A DNA stretch of 64,000 bases from Hevea brasiliensis (GCF_030052815.1 NC_079498.1:70604992-70668991), one strand, 5' to 3'; positions 33,642-45,752 are shown, numbered from the stretch's first letter. Numbers and translations are program-made. The notes: generated from the letters alone by a model not told the origin.

Positions 33642-34490
33642 GTTTTTATAGGGGAGGAGGCTTGGAGAGGAAGGGTTTTGATTATGATGGAGTTTAAGGG
33701 AGTGGGATGAATTTAAAGGGTCGTTGTGACCCTTAGTTTCGGACTTTTTACACCCAATGAGTAACGTCTGCGACATGATACACGGGTTGTGTATCACTAC
33801 ACTGGTCCCTACCTAGAGACCCGTGTAACGTTTTGTTCGAGATTTTTCTTTTTCTGTCGAGTTACATGGCCTGTGTAACTTTACCCAGGGGCCCGTGTAA
33901 CTTTCTGTCTAAGGATGGCAATGCTAGGTGAATTACACGGGTCGTGTAATTTTGTTTTGGGACCCATATAACTTTCTGTCTCTTTCAAATTTAAAGCTTT
34001 CCTTTCTATTATCGAAGCACGACCCGTGCAATGTTACATGGGGTTAAACCGTGTAAGTTTCTGGGGCTTGTGCAGGGGTCTTTCCTGGATCTCAGAAGGT
34101 TACATATGGCGTGTAAAACTAATACAAAACCCATGTAATTTTCTGACTTTTCAATTCCTCCCATATGAAAAATTTAATGCTTACCACGATGCATAAAATG
34201 AATGAAAAGGTTAGCAATAGAGCTACTTCCCTAGTTTTGTACGGTCTCCTCTTCTGTGGTTTAGAATTGACGTCTCCTCTTCTTTATTGCTCTTAGTCCC
34301 TACTTCTTACAGATTCGAGACTTGGGATGCCTATAAAATAAAGCATAAATGAACACAAAACACAAATAAGACTTGAAATAAAGGAAATTATAAAATTAAC
34401 TAAAGAAAAAAGAAATAAAAGTAGAAATTTTGGGTTGCCTCCCAAAGAGCGCTTATTTAAAGTCATTAGCTCGACTCAGCTTTCGTTCTG
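33642..34490 (-). other. Athila/Tat-like element, non-coding 3' region (part 2)
   Basis: No gene. It contains about nine further TTACACGGG/CCCGTGTAA words (33770-34140), several followed by TTTCTG, and a TTGGGTTGCCTCCCAAAG stretch at 34428-34446 just downstream of pol, a sequence commonly found after Athila/Tat pol genes. The polypurine tract and LTR border could not be placed. Confidence 0.6.
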
Positions 34491-35109
34491 TCATGGTCTC
34501 TCTAGAGGGTTGCTGAAGGTGCAGTTGGTTCCCTCCTCTATGGGTTCTCCTTGAAAATATGGTTTCAGCCTTTGTCTGTTCACTTTGAATGCTCCTGAGG
34601 TTTCACTCCAGGTTTCCACAGCTCCATGCGGGAAGATTTGCATAACCTTAAATGGTCTTGACCATCTTGATTTCAGCTTTCCTGGAAAACAGTTTTAATC
34701 TTGAGTTAAATAGTAGGACAAGGTCTCCTTCTTTTATTTCTTTCCTTGCTATGTGTCTATCATGCCATCTTTTGGTCTTGTCTTTAAAGATTTTGGCATT
34801 CTCATACTCATCCTGTCGAATTTCTTCCAACTCATTGAGCTATAGCAGTCTTTTTTCACCAGTAGCCTTGAGGTCAAAATTCAGGGTCTGAATTGCCCAG
34901 TAGGCTTTGTGTTCAAGTTTAACAGGGAGGTGGCATGATTTCCCATATATTAGCCTAAAGGTTGTCGTTCTAATTGGAGTTTTATATGCAGTGCAGTATG
35001 CCCACAATGCATCATCTAACCTCACAGACCAATCCCCCCTTAAGTGGTTTACCATTTTCTCTAGGATTCATTTCAGCTCCCTATTTGAAATTTCTACTTG
35101 ACCACTAGT
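34491..35109 (-). pseudogene. pol: Athila/Tat-like integrase C-terminal part
   Basis: The fragments encode [15 protein letters not shown] and [22 protein letters not shown] (34840-35055), [22 protein letters not shown] (34648-34830), and a final stretch ending at a TGA at 34493-34491. A one-base insertion near 34690 shifts the frame within the C-terminal module. No chromodomain is present, unlike the chromoviruses on both sides, which fits the non-chromovirus Athila/Tat branch. Confidence 0.87.
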
Positions 35110-35934
35110 TTAAGGATGATAAGTTGTGGCCACCTTGTGAGTCACTCCATACTTTTTCAATAGTATTCCAAATTGTTGATTATAGAAGCAACTTCCCCCA
35201 TCATTGATTATCACTCGTGGTGTACCAAATCTTGTGAAGATGTTCTTCTTAAGGAACTTTGTGACCACTTTGGCATCATTGGTTGGCGTGGCTATTGCTT
35301 CTACCCATTTTGACATGTAATCAACACCAACCAAAATATACTTGTTTCCAAAAGAAGAGGGGAATGGGATCATGAAGTCTATCCTCCACACATCAAATAT
35401 TTCTATCTCGAGTATACCGTGCAATGACATCTCATTCCTTTCAGAGATGTTACCTATTCTTTGGCATTGATCATGAGCCAGCACAAAGGATCTCACATCC
35501 TTAAATAGGTTAGGCCAGTAAAACCCTACTTGCAAAATTTTAGCTGCTGTTCTTATGGTGCCAAAGTGTCCCCCATATAGTGATGAATGGTAATGCTAGA
35601 GAATACTCTCTCTATATCCTGTTCTGGTATGCATCGTCCAATCATTGCATCTCTTGTACAGTAGAGGTTCCTCCCATGTATAGTATCACACATCATGTAG
35701 AAATTTCTTCTTTTGCTGATAAGTCATGTTAGGTGGTAAAACCCTGCACACAAGAAAATTCACAAAATCAGCATACCAAGAAACTAGCGATAAGGCTAAT
35801 AATTGCTAATCAGGAAATGAATCATTAATTGGCAAATCCTCGATGTCTCCTGTGTATTCCAATTTAAGCGTGGAGAGATGGTCAGCTACTACATTTTCAG
35901 ATCCCTTTTTGTCCTTGATTTCGAGGTCAAATTC
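35110..35934 (-). pseudogene. pol: Athila/Tat-like integrase zinc-binding domain and core
   Basis: The clear frame 35110-35535 encodes the end of the zinc-binding domain ([14 protein letters not shown]), [13 protein letters not shown] with the first Asp (usual Gly-Ile-Asp-Phe-Met, here Arg-Ile-Asp), [17 protein letters not shown], and [10 protein letters not shown], where the second catalytic Asp is kept. The part from 35536 to 35934 is broken and covers the spacer and the HHCC motif. It ends at VATTYHP next to the expected Glu region. Confidence 0.85.
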
Positions 35935-36600
35935 TTATAGAAGTAAAATCCATCGAATAAGCCTTGATTTCGTCTCCTTCTTGTTCAAAAGGTACCAGAT
36001 GGTAGCATGATATGTGAATACAATGACTTTTGACCTGATTAAGTAGGATTTGAATTTGTCAATTGCAAACACGACTGCTAGGAATTTCTTTTCTGTGGTA
36101 GCATAATTGATTTGTGCATCATCAAGTGTCTTGCTAGCATAATAGATGGCATGGGGCTTTTTATCTTTCCTTTGTCCAAGTACTGCTCCCACAGCATAAT
36201 CACTAGCATTGCACATGATTTCAAATGGTAGCTCCCAATCAGGTGGTTGCATAATGGGTGCAGAAATCAAGGCTTCTTTTATCCTGTTGAAAGAAATAAG
36301 GCAATTTTCATCAAAATCAAAGGGAGCATCTTGACTTAATAAATTTGTCAATGGTTTAGCTATTTTGGAAAAATCTTTGATGAATCTTCTGTAGAAGCCT
36401 GCATGTCCTAAAAAGCTTCGTACTCCTTTGACTGATGTTAGTGGTGGCATCTTTTCAATGATTTTCACCATAGCCTTGTCAACTTCAATCCCTCTTTCTA
36501 ATATCAGGTGACCAAGAGTTATGCCTTCTCTTACCATGAAGTGGCATTTTTCCTAATTCAGAACTAGGTTTGATTCTTCACATCTTTGCAACACTTTGGA
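35935..36600 (-). pseudogene. pol: Athila/Tat-like RNase H and RT thumb
   Basis: It encodes [20 protein letters not shown] and [16 protein letters not shown] (RT connection), then [20 protein letters not shown] (first RNase H Asp), [18 protein letters not shown] (Glu) and [12 protein letters not shown], where the third acidic residue of the usual TDH is lost (TYH). The enzyme would be inactive. Confidence 0.87.
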
Positions 36601-37130
36601 TCAGTTAGCTAAGCAATCATCAAAAGTGGAGCCATAAACAGAAAAATCATCCATAAAAACTTCCATGATATTTTCAATATAATCAGAAAAAATAGCCATC
36701 ATGCATCTTTGAAAAGTAGCAGGGGCATTACAAATACCAAAGGGCATTCTTCTATATGCAAATGTTCTGTAAGGGCATGTGAATGTGCTCTTTGCTTGGT
36801 CTTCTGGGTGAATAAGGATTTGAAAGAATCCAGAATACCCATCTAGGTAGTAGAAGTAGGAATGTTTTACTAATCTTTCTAGCATTGGCTCTATGAAAGG
36901 AAGAGGAAAGTGGTCCTTTCTGGTGGCACTATTCAATTTCCTATAGTCTATGCACATGCGCCAATCAGTAACTACCCTAGTAGGGATTAATTCATCGTTT
37001 GCATTTTGAATGACAGTTATCCCACCTTTCTTAGGTAATACATACACTGGACTAACCCATTTACTATCAAAGATCGGGTATATAATATCTGCATCTAATA
37101 GTTTTAAAATTTCCTTTTTTACTACTTATT
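36601..37130 (-). pseudogene. pol: Athila/Tat-like reverse transcriptase
   Basis: The open part 36601-37047 has YVLPKKGGITVI, DWRMCIDYRKLN, FYYLDGYSGFFQI (first Asp), RRMPFGICNAPATFQ and VFMDDFSVYG. The FMDDFSVYG form of the catalytic box is typical of the Athila group. Sequence above 37047 is out of frame by a stop or shift. The domain core is well kept even though its neighbours are broken. Confidence 0.9.
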
Positions 37131-38058
37131 TCATGTTTGGGTTAAGTCTTCTTTGATATTCAATAGTGGGTTTACTATTTCTTTTATAGATATCCTATGC
37201 ATACAAATGGAAGGATGAATCCCTTTCAGGTCTTCTATTTTATACCCTATGCTCTTGCTATGTGCCCTAAGCACTCTTAGCAATTTTTTCTCTTCTATTT
37301 TAGATAGACTGGCATTAATAATAACAAGATATTTAGAATTTGAGTCTAGCAATGCATACCTTAGATTAGAGGCGAGAGGTTTGAGTTTTACCTGTTCAGA
37401 AATTTTCTCCAGATTACTTTTGATTTGTTCCTCCTTCAGCTCCTCTACCTTGAAAGCTTGAGCCAGGGATAGGAGTGGATGAGCTACTAAATATTGTGTA
37501 TAGGCTGCTATTTTTGTGTTCTCATCATTCGCTGTGTGGCTGTGCACAATGCATGCTTCAAGGGGATCTTCAAGATGGGTCTTATGAAATTCTTCCTCAA
37601 CTTGCTTGTCAACTATGTTAACTCTAAGGCATTCATCAGGTTTGAATTTGTGCTTCATTATGTTAAACAAGTTGAATTCCACTTTTTTATCCCCTACCTT
37701 GAGAGTTAGTCGCCTGTTTTTTACGTCTATGATTTCTCCGGCAGTTGCCCAGAAAGGTCTTCCCAAGATGATGGGGATTTGAACATCCTCTTCCATCTCA
37801 AGGACAACAAAATCAACTCGAATGAAGAATTTTCCCACCTTGATAGGAATGTTCTCAAGTATTCCCACAGGATATTTAACGGGCCGATCAGCCAATTGCA
37901 GTGAAATTGTTGTGGGTTTTGACATATTAATAGAGACATTAAACTTACACATGCCATAAGGTCACATAGGGCCTTGTCTATTTTCTTGTCACCAATGAGA
38001 CAAGGTATGGAGAAGCTTCTTGGATCCTTTGGCTTTAGAGGCAGTTTGTGTTGTCCCT
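37131..38058 (-). pseudogene. pol: Athila/Tat-like protease and pol N-terminal region, cut by Sirevirus-like element
   Basis: The part near 38058 encodes LPLKPKDPRSFSIPC and KALCDLMACVSLM. The Gly of the usual Asp-Leu-Gly active site is replaced by Met. A frame change follows, then IPIILGRPFWATAGEIIDV (protease flap and core), a charged linker of about 200 residues, and LRVLRAHSKSIGYKIEDLKGI. The sequence stops at 38058 at the copia LTR. Gag and the 5' LTR of this element would lie beyond the right stack, outside the window. Confidence 0.87.
38054..38058. repeat. Probable target duplication TCCCT, left of Sirevirus-like element
   Basis: These five bases adjoin the LTR end at 38059. The matching copy would be beyond the element's 5' LTR, outside the window, so this is inferred from position only. 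Confidence 0.45.
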
Positions 38059-39422
38059 TGTAGCAACCCATGAGGGGGCGGGGTGAATTGGGTTCTAATT
38101 GTAAAATTAAATATTAAAAGAAATTTAAACACAAAGAAGAAAAAAGGAAGAATGATAGCATAAGAGATTTATAGAGGTTCGGCTATCCCAAGCCTACGTC
38201 CTCTCCTGAAGGCCCTCCTTAAGAGTTAACTCCACTAAATTCTTCTTTGGGTGAAGAATAAATCCCTTACAATCACCACAAGAGCAAACCCTTGCTCTTT
38301 TACAAATCCCTTTACACTCAAGAGCTATTTAAAGCTCTATCACACTCAAAATTACAATAAGTGCTCGCAACAACTTTGAAGGAACTCTCAGAACAATGAA
38401 TTTACAACTCAAATATCAAGTTCTCAACACTAACTATGGTAGCTTAAGTTCTAGAGAGAGAGAATGAAGAAAATCTTTAGAACCCAATACATTTCCAAAA
38501 GATTGTTGTTGTCTAAACTCATTTCCAGTCATAAATGGTGCCTATTTATAGTTTTTACAAAAAAAATAGTCGTTGTAGAAACTTGCCGTTCAACCACCCA
38601 AAGCTCTGTTTTATCGAGTTGTAGAAACCCAGGTTCGGCTGCTGGAGTTATTTACTTCGGCTGCCGAAGGTTGAAGTGCTAAAAAATAGCTTTTAAAAAG
38701 TCACTTTCGGCTGCCGAAGTTCCTACTTTTGGCTGCCGGAGTGCTCTCTGGACAAAATAACTTTTAACACTCAAAAACCATCATTTAAAGAGTGAACTTC
38801 AGCTGCCAAACTTCCCACCATCGGCTGCCGAAGTGCTCTCTGGACAGAAAGTGTCAAAAGGGCTCTTAGGCTTTGGAAATGCATAACTTTTTTACTAGAA
38901 CTTGGATTTTTGATATGTTTGAATCATTGGAAAGCTAATTTGATAAACTTTTCAATGAAAACACTTTCAAAAACAAATTTGCATTTCTCAAATGTGAAAA
39001 TTTCAATTTAGTCCCCCTTGGTCAAGAAAAAGTTACAAGTAAAGACACTAAGAAATTAAGAGTTTAAAAAACTCATAACTTTTTAATTCGAACTCGAATT
39101 TTTGATTTGTTTGAAACATTGGAAAGCCTATAAAGAACATATGGAAATATAATAATTATTCTAAAGAATAGCCTATAAAGAGTCAAAAAGACTTCAATGC
39201 AAATTTACTAATTTCATTTGCATAGGACTTGTATAACCATCAAGGAGTCTATTCAAAGCATCAACAGAATCTTGGCAAATAACCTTTATAGAATAATCAA
39301 GGAGAACAATCTAAATTAATGAGGAATAGTATTGTGATCATATGGCAGCCAAAAATAGGAAACCCATATTTTGTTCATGTGAACAGTAACGTTAATAGTA
39401 ATGTGAACAGTAAATCACAATC
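38059..39422 (-). repeat. Sirevirus-like 3' LTR (inner border approximate)
   Basis: The outer end reads TGTAGCAACCC on the plus strand, then a G-rich stretch and GGTGAATTGGG, a terminus seen in many plant copia LTRs. The inner end must lie between about 39300 and the pol stop at 39423; I could not identify a clear polypurine tract. It contains six copies of a CGGCTGCCG-centred palindrome (38632-38833) and several AT-rich runs. No gene is seen. Confidence 0.75.
38632..38833. repeat. Cluster of six CTTCGGCTGCCGAAG palindromes in LTR
   Basis: A perfect copy is at 38655-38669 (7-bp arms around one base). Variants are at about 38632, 38705, 38726, 38797 and 38819. Two are followed by the same GTGCTCTCTGGAC tail (38740 and 38833). 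Sirevirus LTRs are known to carry repeated CpG-bearing palindromes upstream of the promoter; this cluster fits that pattern. Confidence 0.82.
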
Positions 39423-40164
39423 TTAAGCATCAAGGTTGTCAAGCATGTCTAATTCTTTCTTAATGAAATTAAACCTATCTTCACATAAAGTTTTTGTCAA
39501 GATATCAGCTAATTGGTGATGTGTATCAACAAACTCAAGAATAACATCACCATTCAATAGGTGATCAAGTATAAAAATGATGTCTAATGTCTATATGCTT
39601 GGTTCTAGAATGTTGTATGGGGTTCTTGGTCAAATTGATTGCACTTGTGTTATCACATTTAATTGGAATGCGATCAAGAGATACTTTGAAGTCTCTCAAT
39701 TGTTGTTTGATCCAAAGTATTTGGCTACAACAAAGACCCCCAACCACATATTTGGCTTCGACCGTGGAAACTGCAACCAAATTTTATTTCTTGCTACACC
39801 AAGAAACTAAAGAGTGTCCTAGGGGTTGACAAGTACCTGAGGTACTCTTCCCATCAAGGATGCTTCCAGTAAAGTCGACATCTAAGTAGGAACATAAATC
39901 AAAGGATGCATTTCTAGGATACCATAGACCTAAATGCAATATACCATTCAAGTATTTGAGAATATGTTTAACAACATGTAAATGAGACCCTTTAGGACAT
40001 GATTGAAAACGTGCACATAAACATACGAAAAACATAATATCCGGTCTACTAGCTGTGAGATACAAAAGACTACCAATCATACCTCTATCTCTCTTTTCAT
40101 CAATCGATTTTCCTTTTTCATCCTTGTCAAGTTTGGTATTTGTGCTCATGGGAGTTCTACTTGG
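39423..40164 (-). pseudogene. pol: Sirevirus-like RNase H and RT C-terminal part
   Basis: The fragments encode MIGSLLYLTASRPDIMF (39784-40149), a diverged LVSWCSKK, then VSTVEAKYVVGG, CDNTSAINLTKNP and TKHIDIRHHF (39565-39780), and the end LDMLDNLDA-stop at 39423. Frame changes occur near 39790 and 39560. The order and motifs are those of copia RNase H. Confidence 0.88.
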
Positions 40165-40869
40165 CTAGCTATTCAGCACTCCAAACGTCTTGATCAATTC
40201 TTTGGTGTACTTGGCTTGGTTGATGAAGATGCCATCCTTAGCTTGTTTGATTTGAAGCCCAAGGAAGAACTTGAGTTCTCCCATCATGCTCATCTCAGAC
40301 TCACACTTCATTGCATTAGCAAACTCTTCACACAAACACTCATTAGTAGCACCAAATATAATATCATCAACATATATTTGTACTACAAGGATGTCATTTA
40401 CATGATTTTTAACAAAAGGAGTTGTATCAACTTTTCCTTTTGAAAAATCATTTTGCAAAAGAAAGTTACTAAGCCTTTTATACCAAGCTTTAGGAGCTTA
40501 TTTCAAACCATACAAGGCTTTAGTCAATTTAAAAACATGGTTTGGAAACTCATGATTTTCAAAACCAGGAGGCTGCTCAATATACACCTCCTCATCAATA
40601 AAACCATTTAGAAAAGAACTTTTGACATCCATTTGGAATGGCTTAAAATTCACGAATGATGAATATGCAAGCAAGATTCTAATGGCTTTTAATCAAGCTA
40701 CGGGGGCAAAGGTTTCATAATAGTCAATGCCCTCCATTTGGTTATAGCCTTTGGCTACTAACCCAGCTTTATTCCTAGTTATGTTTCCATCCTTATCTAA
40801 TTTGTTTCTAAACACCCATTTGGTTCCTATGGATGGAAGGTCCTTTGGCCTAGGAAATAAGGTCCAAAC
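40165..40869 (-). pseudogene. pol: Sirevirus-like reverse transcriptase, C-terminal side of solo LTR
   Basis: It contains [46 protein letters not shown] (first Asp), YGLK, and QIYVDDIIFGAT with the catalytic YVDD box. A TGA follows APVA where Arg (CGA) is expected, and a TAA follows YGLK where Gln (CAA) is expected; both are C-to-T changes. The N-terminal few residues of RT lie on the far side of the solo LTR, at 44023 and above. Confidence 0.9.
40865..40869. repeat. Target duplication CAAAC, left of solo LTR
   Basis: Matches 44023-44027 exactly and interrupts the RT sequence between NKVW and the LFPRPKD segment. Confidence 0.9.
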
Positions 40870-43800
40870 TATGACACCCCTTACCCTTCTACAGTGCAGC
40901 TGAGTAAGATATGCCACACAGTGTACCGGAATACCATATTTTATTTCAATTATTTTTTTATCCTTCCTTATTTATTTCTTTCATAGTTATGAAGTATAAT
41001 TTGTGAAGTATAATTCATTTAAGTCATTTATGAAAAACATAAATTTATTTGAGGTTTCACAAATTTTATAGAAAATCTGGCAGAGTACCTGCTAAAAATG
41101 GAGAAAACAGTTCTTCGGAACCTGTAAAAAACACTTCCAATATGTTTTCAATCATTCTCAAACTCCATTTTATCAACAAAGTCTCAATATTTTTCAACAA
41201 TATTTCTATTTCTCATTCATTCATTTCACATGATATTCATATACAAGTCATAAATAAATACTCAATTTTTCATTTATAGACACAAAATTTCACTATTTAC
41301 ATTAATACCAAAATATATTACATAAGTCTCAATTATACATGAGAAAATAAAAGTTATTTATAAAATACCCAAAATAAAACTTAGTGTCCTACCAATGCAC
41401 TAAAGTCAATGAGGTGACACGGACACTATGCAGAGCTGCAGATGGTCTCACCCAGTCTGTGGTCTATTGGGCTCTCTATCGGTCTCTCCAGAACCTACAT
41501 GTGGCAAAAAGCAACGCGCTAAGCAATAATGCTTAGTGGTGCCAATAATAGAATAAAAAGAAATAACAGGAAATAAATATGCAGTGAATGTATTGATGTC
41601 TCATGCAGACAAATTTTCGATAATTATTTATAGTCTTATTTATTTTATACTTGTTATCTTTATTATTTCATTAAATTTATCCACTTTCATTTTTGGTTTC
41701 CTAAGTAACCTATACTGGATGACTGGACTGGATAAACGGGTAAACTGACACTGGGTATCAAGTACCTTAGGCCGTCACACCATCGGTCACATATGTATCT
41801 CCCGATTTGCAACAGAACAACTAATAAGCTGTAATAAACATTAGGCACAAGGCCAAGTATCATCACAATGTCAGAATAGCTAAAAGCCATAAAATCACAG
41901 AATGACATAATGCCATGTGCAATACTACTAACTGAATCATTTTGGCATGCCAACATATCCAAACCAATCTTACTAGGTGTACTAGGGCATGTTACACTTT
42001 TAAATTTTATAATTCTTGAAATTGAAGTTTAAGTGTTACTATTCATTTCATTAGTTAACTAAAATATTAACTTTAGCATAGACAATAGGTACATTGGTTC
42101 TAATATTCCCAACATACCATATTTTGCATTTTAAAGTTGTTGGTATTAGTTGCCAATACTATTTATAAGCTTATTGTTAGTTATTCACAATTTTTAGATT
42201 TCAAGCACTAAGTTTACTATTCCATTGGTCATTTATACAGTAGGAATTTGGCAAAATTGTCTTCATGAAAGTTGTTCCTTATTGTGTCTAGTTACATTTC
42301 TTTTTGTGAATAACTCCATTTGGAGTTTTGTAGCTCAAGTTATGGCCTAAACACCATAACTGGACGGATTACAAACTTTCAAGATGTTTTGGACAGAACC
42401 AAATCTATAGTGCTTTGTACACTAACTGCAGGTCAGTTTTTGAACATGTTATGATCAAAATTTGAGTTTGGTTTCTCCATGAAAGTTGTAGGTCTATGTC
42501 TCAGCCTTCTGCTGGTAAACTTTCAAATCAATTGGACCTTTCTACACTGAGTTATGACTAAATAAATAGTTCATTTGGTCATTTTGCCCAGATAGAATTC
42601 AAGTCACCCGGATTAGGGCAATTTTTAGGTCATCTTGGTTTGGTTTTCTGGACAGGGTTTCTTCACCAAATTTGTGTCATTATGTGTCTAGTTTTATGTC
42701 CAATTGACCTTGTACCAATTTAACCTCTACAACTCCATTTATAGCTGCCCAAAGCTACTAAACTCAAACCTAGTCCTGCAAGTCACCAAGGGCAGCACAC
42801 CTAATTTCAACTCTAACATCCTTACTCAATTCAATTCCTTCTCACACACATTCAAAATGGTCACTAATTGACCATTACAAGGTTAATATGCCATTACATG
42901 AGCAAACCCCAATGTTGTTCAAGTGTCCACATGTTTTTCAAATTCTTTCATGCATTCCACTTGCATTTCACTTACACAAACATATTCAATCACTCATCTC
43001 ATACCAAGGTCTGCTCATAACCACTTTGCTATTAAGCATAATCATCAAACCCTAACCAACCCTAGCTACCGAAATTATAAGGGGTGCATACACACATATT
43101 TTTATTTTGTTTTCTTACATTTCCTACTTATTTCATGCCCTTAACATGAATTGAATCAAAAGTAGTAAGAGTTGGTCACTAACCACTTGGAGCAGAATTT
43201 CTCCATTCACAAAACTTCCTTTTTCCTTCCTCTTCTTACTACCTAGTAGTGATTTAAGGTGTAAGGATCAAGTTTTGTGTATGGCTTGAGTGATTTTAGG
43301 ATGAGAGTTGGTGAGTTATGAAGCTTTAATGGAGCTTTCATGGAGGTTTGGGTGGAAGGGAGTGTTTCGGCTGGTTTGGTTTGGAGAAGATGGCTGATGA
43401 ATTTTTGTTTATTTTTATCTCTTTTTATTTGTTTAAGTGGGCTTGGTTAATTGTAATTGGTGGTAATGGTTTAATGACATCATGGTGATGTCATAATTGG
43501 CCTTTTATCTCATTTTCTCTTCTTTTCTTCTCTACTCATTTTCAATTTAATTTTTAGCAATATTTATTCACATTTTATGTCATAACAATTATTTACTTAA
43601 ATGGACAAGTTGGCCAAAAATCATCTCTAAAGATGAAATGACCAAAATGCCCTCCGTACCAATTATCTGTACCAATTGAAAAAAAATTTTAAGCATTTTC
43701 TTGGAATTCTAATGCCATAAAAACCTCAATGACTCTTCTTTGGAGTCCTAAAAATTATTTTATAAATTTTCTCCCAGGTCTAGGGCTCTTAGTTGTGAGG

Positions 43801-44022
43801 ACCGCAACTTCCCACTGGGTTACCCATCGCTAAGGCACCGGCTCATTTAACTTGGTTGTATTTTATTTCTAAATTTTTTTTAAAATTTTTCTTATTAATA
43901 TTTGAGTTAATTATGATTCCTCACTTTATTTTAAATATTTTTCTAGACATTCTAGTTGTCCGGACTGATACGGGTCACCAGAACAGTAGAATGTACGGAG
44001 TTGCTACCGGGAGGGTGTTACA
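40870..44022 (-). repeat. Family A-like solo LTR in Sirevirus-like RT gene
   Basis: 3153 bp, colinear with family A LTRs but clearly diverged from them. On the minus strand it begins TGTAACACCC and ends with GTGTCATA in place of GTGTCACA (one terminal base changed). Both sides carry CAAAC. There is no internal region, so an element inserted here was later reduced to one LTR by recombination between its LTRs. The hairpin is at 41519-41536 and the 17-bp motif at 43636-43652. No coding sequence is seen. Confidence 0.92.
41519..41536 (-). other. Conserved LTR hairpin, solo LTR
   Basis: The 18 bases are identical to those of family A LTR 1 although the surrounding LTR has diverged. Confidence 0.75.
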
Positions 44023-44862
44023 CAAACCTTATTCCTTTCAAACTGATTGAGCTCCTCTTGCATTGCAAATACCCAACTCTCATCATTAATGGCCTCACCT
44101 ATGCTCCTAGGTTCTATTTGAGAAATGAATGCAAGGTTATTACATATATTTTAAGGGAGGATCTAGTTGTTAGCCCTTTTGATGTATCACAAATGATTAG
44201 GTCTTTAGGATGATCCTTCATGAATGTCCAATTTTTGGGTAGATCTTGTTGAACTTCTTGATATGGAACTGGTTAACCTTTTTGCTCTTGAGGCTCAACT
44301 TGATCAACTCCCAAGTCCTTCAAGGGGTCTTTCATGTGTTGATCTTGAATTCCACTAGATTGAAGATCTTCAAGAGTTAACTCATCAAGATTAACTACAA
44401 CATCGTCATCATCCCTAAAAATATCCTTTCTAGGACCAAAGGGGTTAGCTTCATCAAATACAATATACATTGACTCCTCAATAACTAAGGTTCTCTTATT
44501 GAAGACATTATATGCTTTAATAGATGAAGAGTACCCCAAAAAGATACCTTCATCAGTTTTGGAGCTAAATTTATCTAAGTTATCTTCGGTATTCGAAATG
44601 AAGCATTTACAACCAAAAACTCAAAAATAACATATTTTAGTTTTCTTACCATTCCATAGCTCATAAGGGGTTTTCTTTAAAATAGTAATCAAAACTCTAT
44701 TCGAAACATAACAAGCCGTATTAATGGTTTCCGCCCAAAAATAAGTAGGCAAATTATATTCGTTTAACATAGTCCTCCCCATGTCTAAAAGAGTTCTATT
44801 TTTTCTTTCAACAACACCATTTTGTTGGGGAGTCCTAGGAGAAGAAAAATTATGAGTGATCC
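44023..44862 (-). pseudogene. pol: Sirevirus-like integrase C-terminus, linker and RT start
   Basis: At the solo LTR border the frame reads AMQEELNQFERNKVW, the start of copia RT. Above it, 44273-44539 encodes GYSSSIKAYNVFNKRTLVIEES-type sequence and an acidic linker (RDDDDVVVNLDE). Toward 44860 the integrase end is visible (TPQQNGVVERKNRTL near 44780-44830, with the catalytic Glu). The first CAAAC base run at 44023-44027 is the right-hand target duplication. Frames are broken in several places. Confidence 0.86.
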
Positions 44863-45184
44863 CTAGTGAGTTACAAAACTTATCAAATTTTTCATTTTCA
44901 AATTCTCTACCATGATCTCTCCTAATAGAAGATATTTAAAAACCCGTTTCATTTTGAACCCTTTTTGAAAATCTCTCAAAAATATCAAAACATTCATCCT
45001 TATGAGCAAGGAATGCAACCCAAGTATACCTAGAGAAGTCATCAACAATCACCAAGGCATAATATGCACCACCTAAGCTAGCTACTCTAGTAGGACCAAA
45101 CAAATCCATATGCAACAGTTGAAGAGGTCTAGAAGTAGATACCTTATGAATAGATTGAAAAGAGCTCTTGACTTGCTTACCCAT
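44863..45184 (-). pseudogene. pol: Sirevirus-like integrase core
   Basis: It encodes LLHMDLFGPTRVASLGG (first Asp), YALVIVDDFSRYTWVAFL, and, after a TAA near 44937 where CAA is expected, SSIRRDHGREFEN with the second Asp. The catalytic Glu is in the next fragment. The order is copia integrase. Confidence 0.88.
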
Positions 45185-45752
45185 TTAGCATGCATTACAC
45201 ACCTTATCCTTTTGAAACTTGATCTTTGGTAGCCCATCAACTAGCTCATCCTTGTTCAAGTTTGCAAGAAGGTGCATGCTAGCATGTGCAACCCTTCTAT
45301 GCCAAGTCCAAGAGTCATCACTAATAGAAACAAAGCACTTGACATCTTTGTTAGACAAAGCATGCAAATCGATAACATAAATATTTTCAATTCTTTCACC
45401 AATAAACAACATTTTGTTATCACTCATCCTAGACACAAAGAAAGATTTGGACTTAAAAACAACTCTACAACCCTTATCACATTATTGACTAACACTAAAT
45501 AAATTATGTTTTAAACCATTAAACAAAAGCACTTTGTCAAGAATAGGGGAGTTTTCCTTACCAACCTTACCTATTCCCACAATTTTACCTTTACCATTAT
45601 CACCAAAAGTCACTTGCCCACCTCCATCTCTCTTTTCAAGTGAAAGGAAGAGATTAGCATTTATGGCTATGTGTCTTGAACATCCACTATCCAAGTACCA
45701 CTTACTTTCAAGCTTTGAGGACTTCAAGCACACCTACACATGATAATTCAAT
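45185..45752 (-). pseudogene. pol: Sirevirus-like protease and pre-integrase domain
   Basis: 45482-45733 encodes KWYLDSGCSRHI, the Asp-Ser-Gly active site of the copia protease, and FNGLKHNLFSVSQ. 45185-45436 encodes the integrase zinc-binding part (WHRRVAHASMHLLANL to KVCNAC), with His-His-Cys-Cys spacing. A stop lies between the two pieces near 45480. Confidence 0.88.

Noticed and set aside
31357..34490. Precise Athila-like LTR borders
   Set aside because: I could not find TG...CA ends with a matching polypurine tract or a second copy in the window, so no LTR was called.
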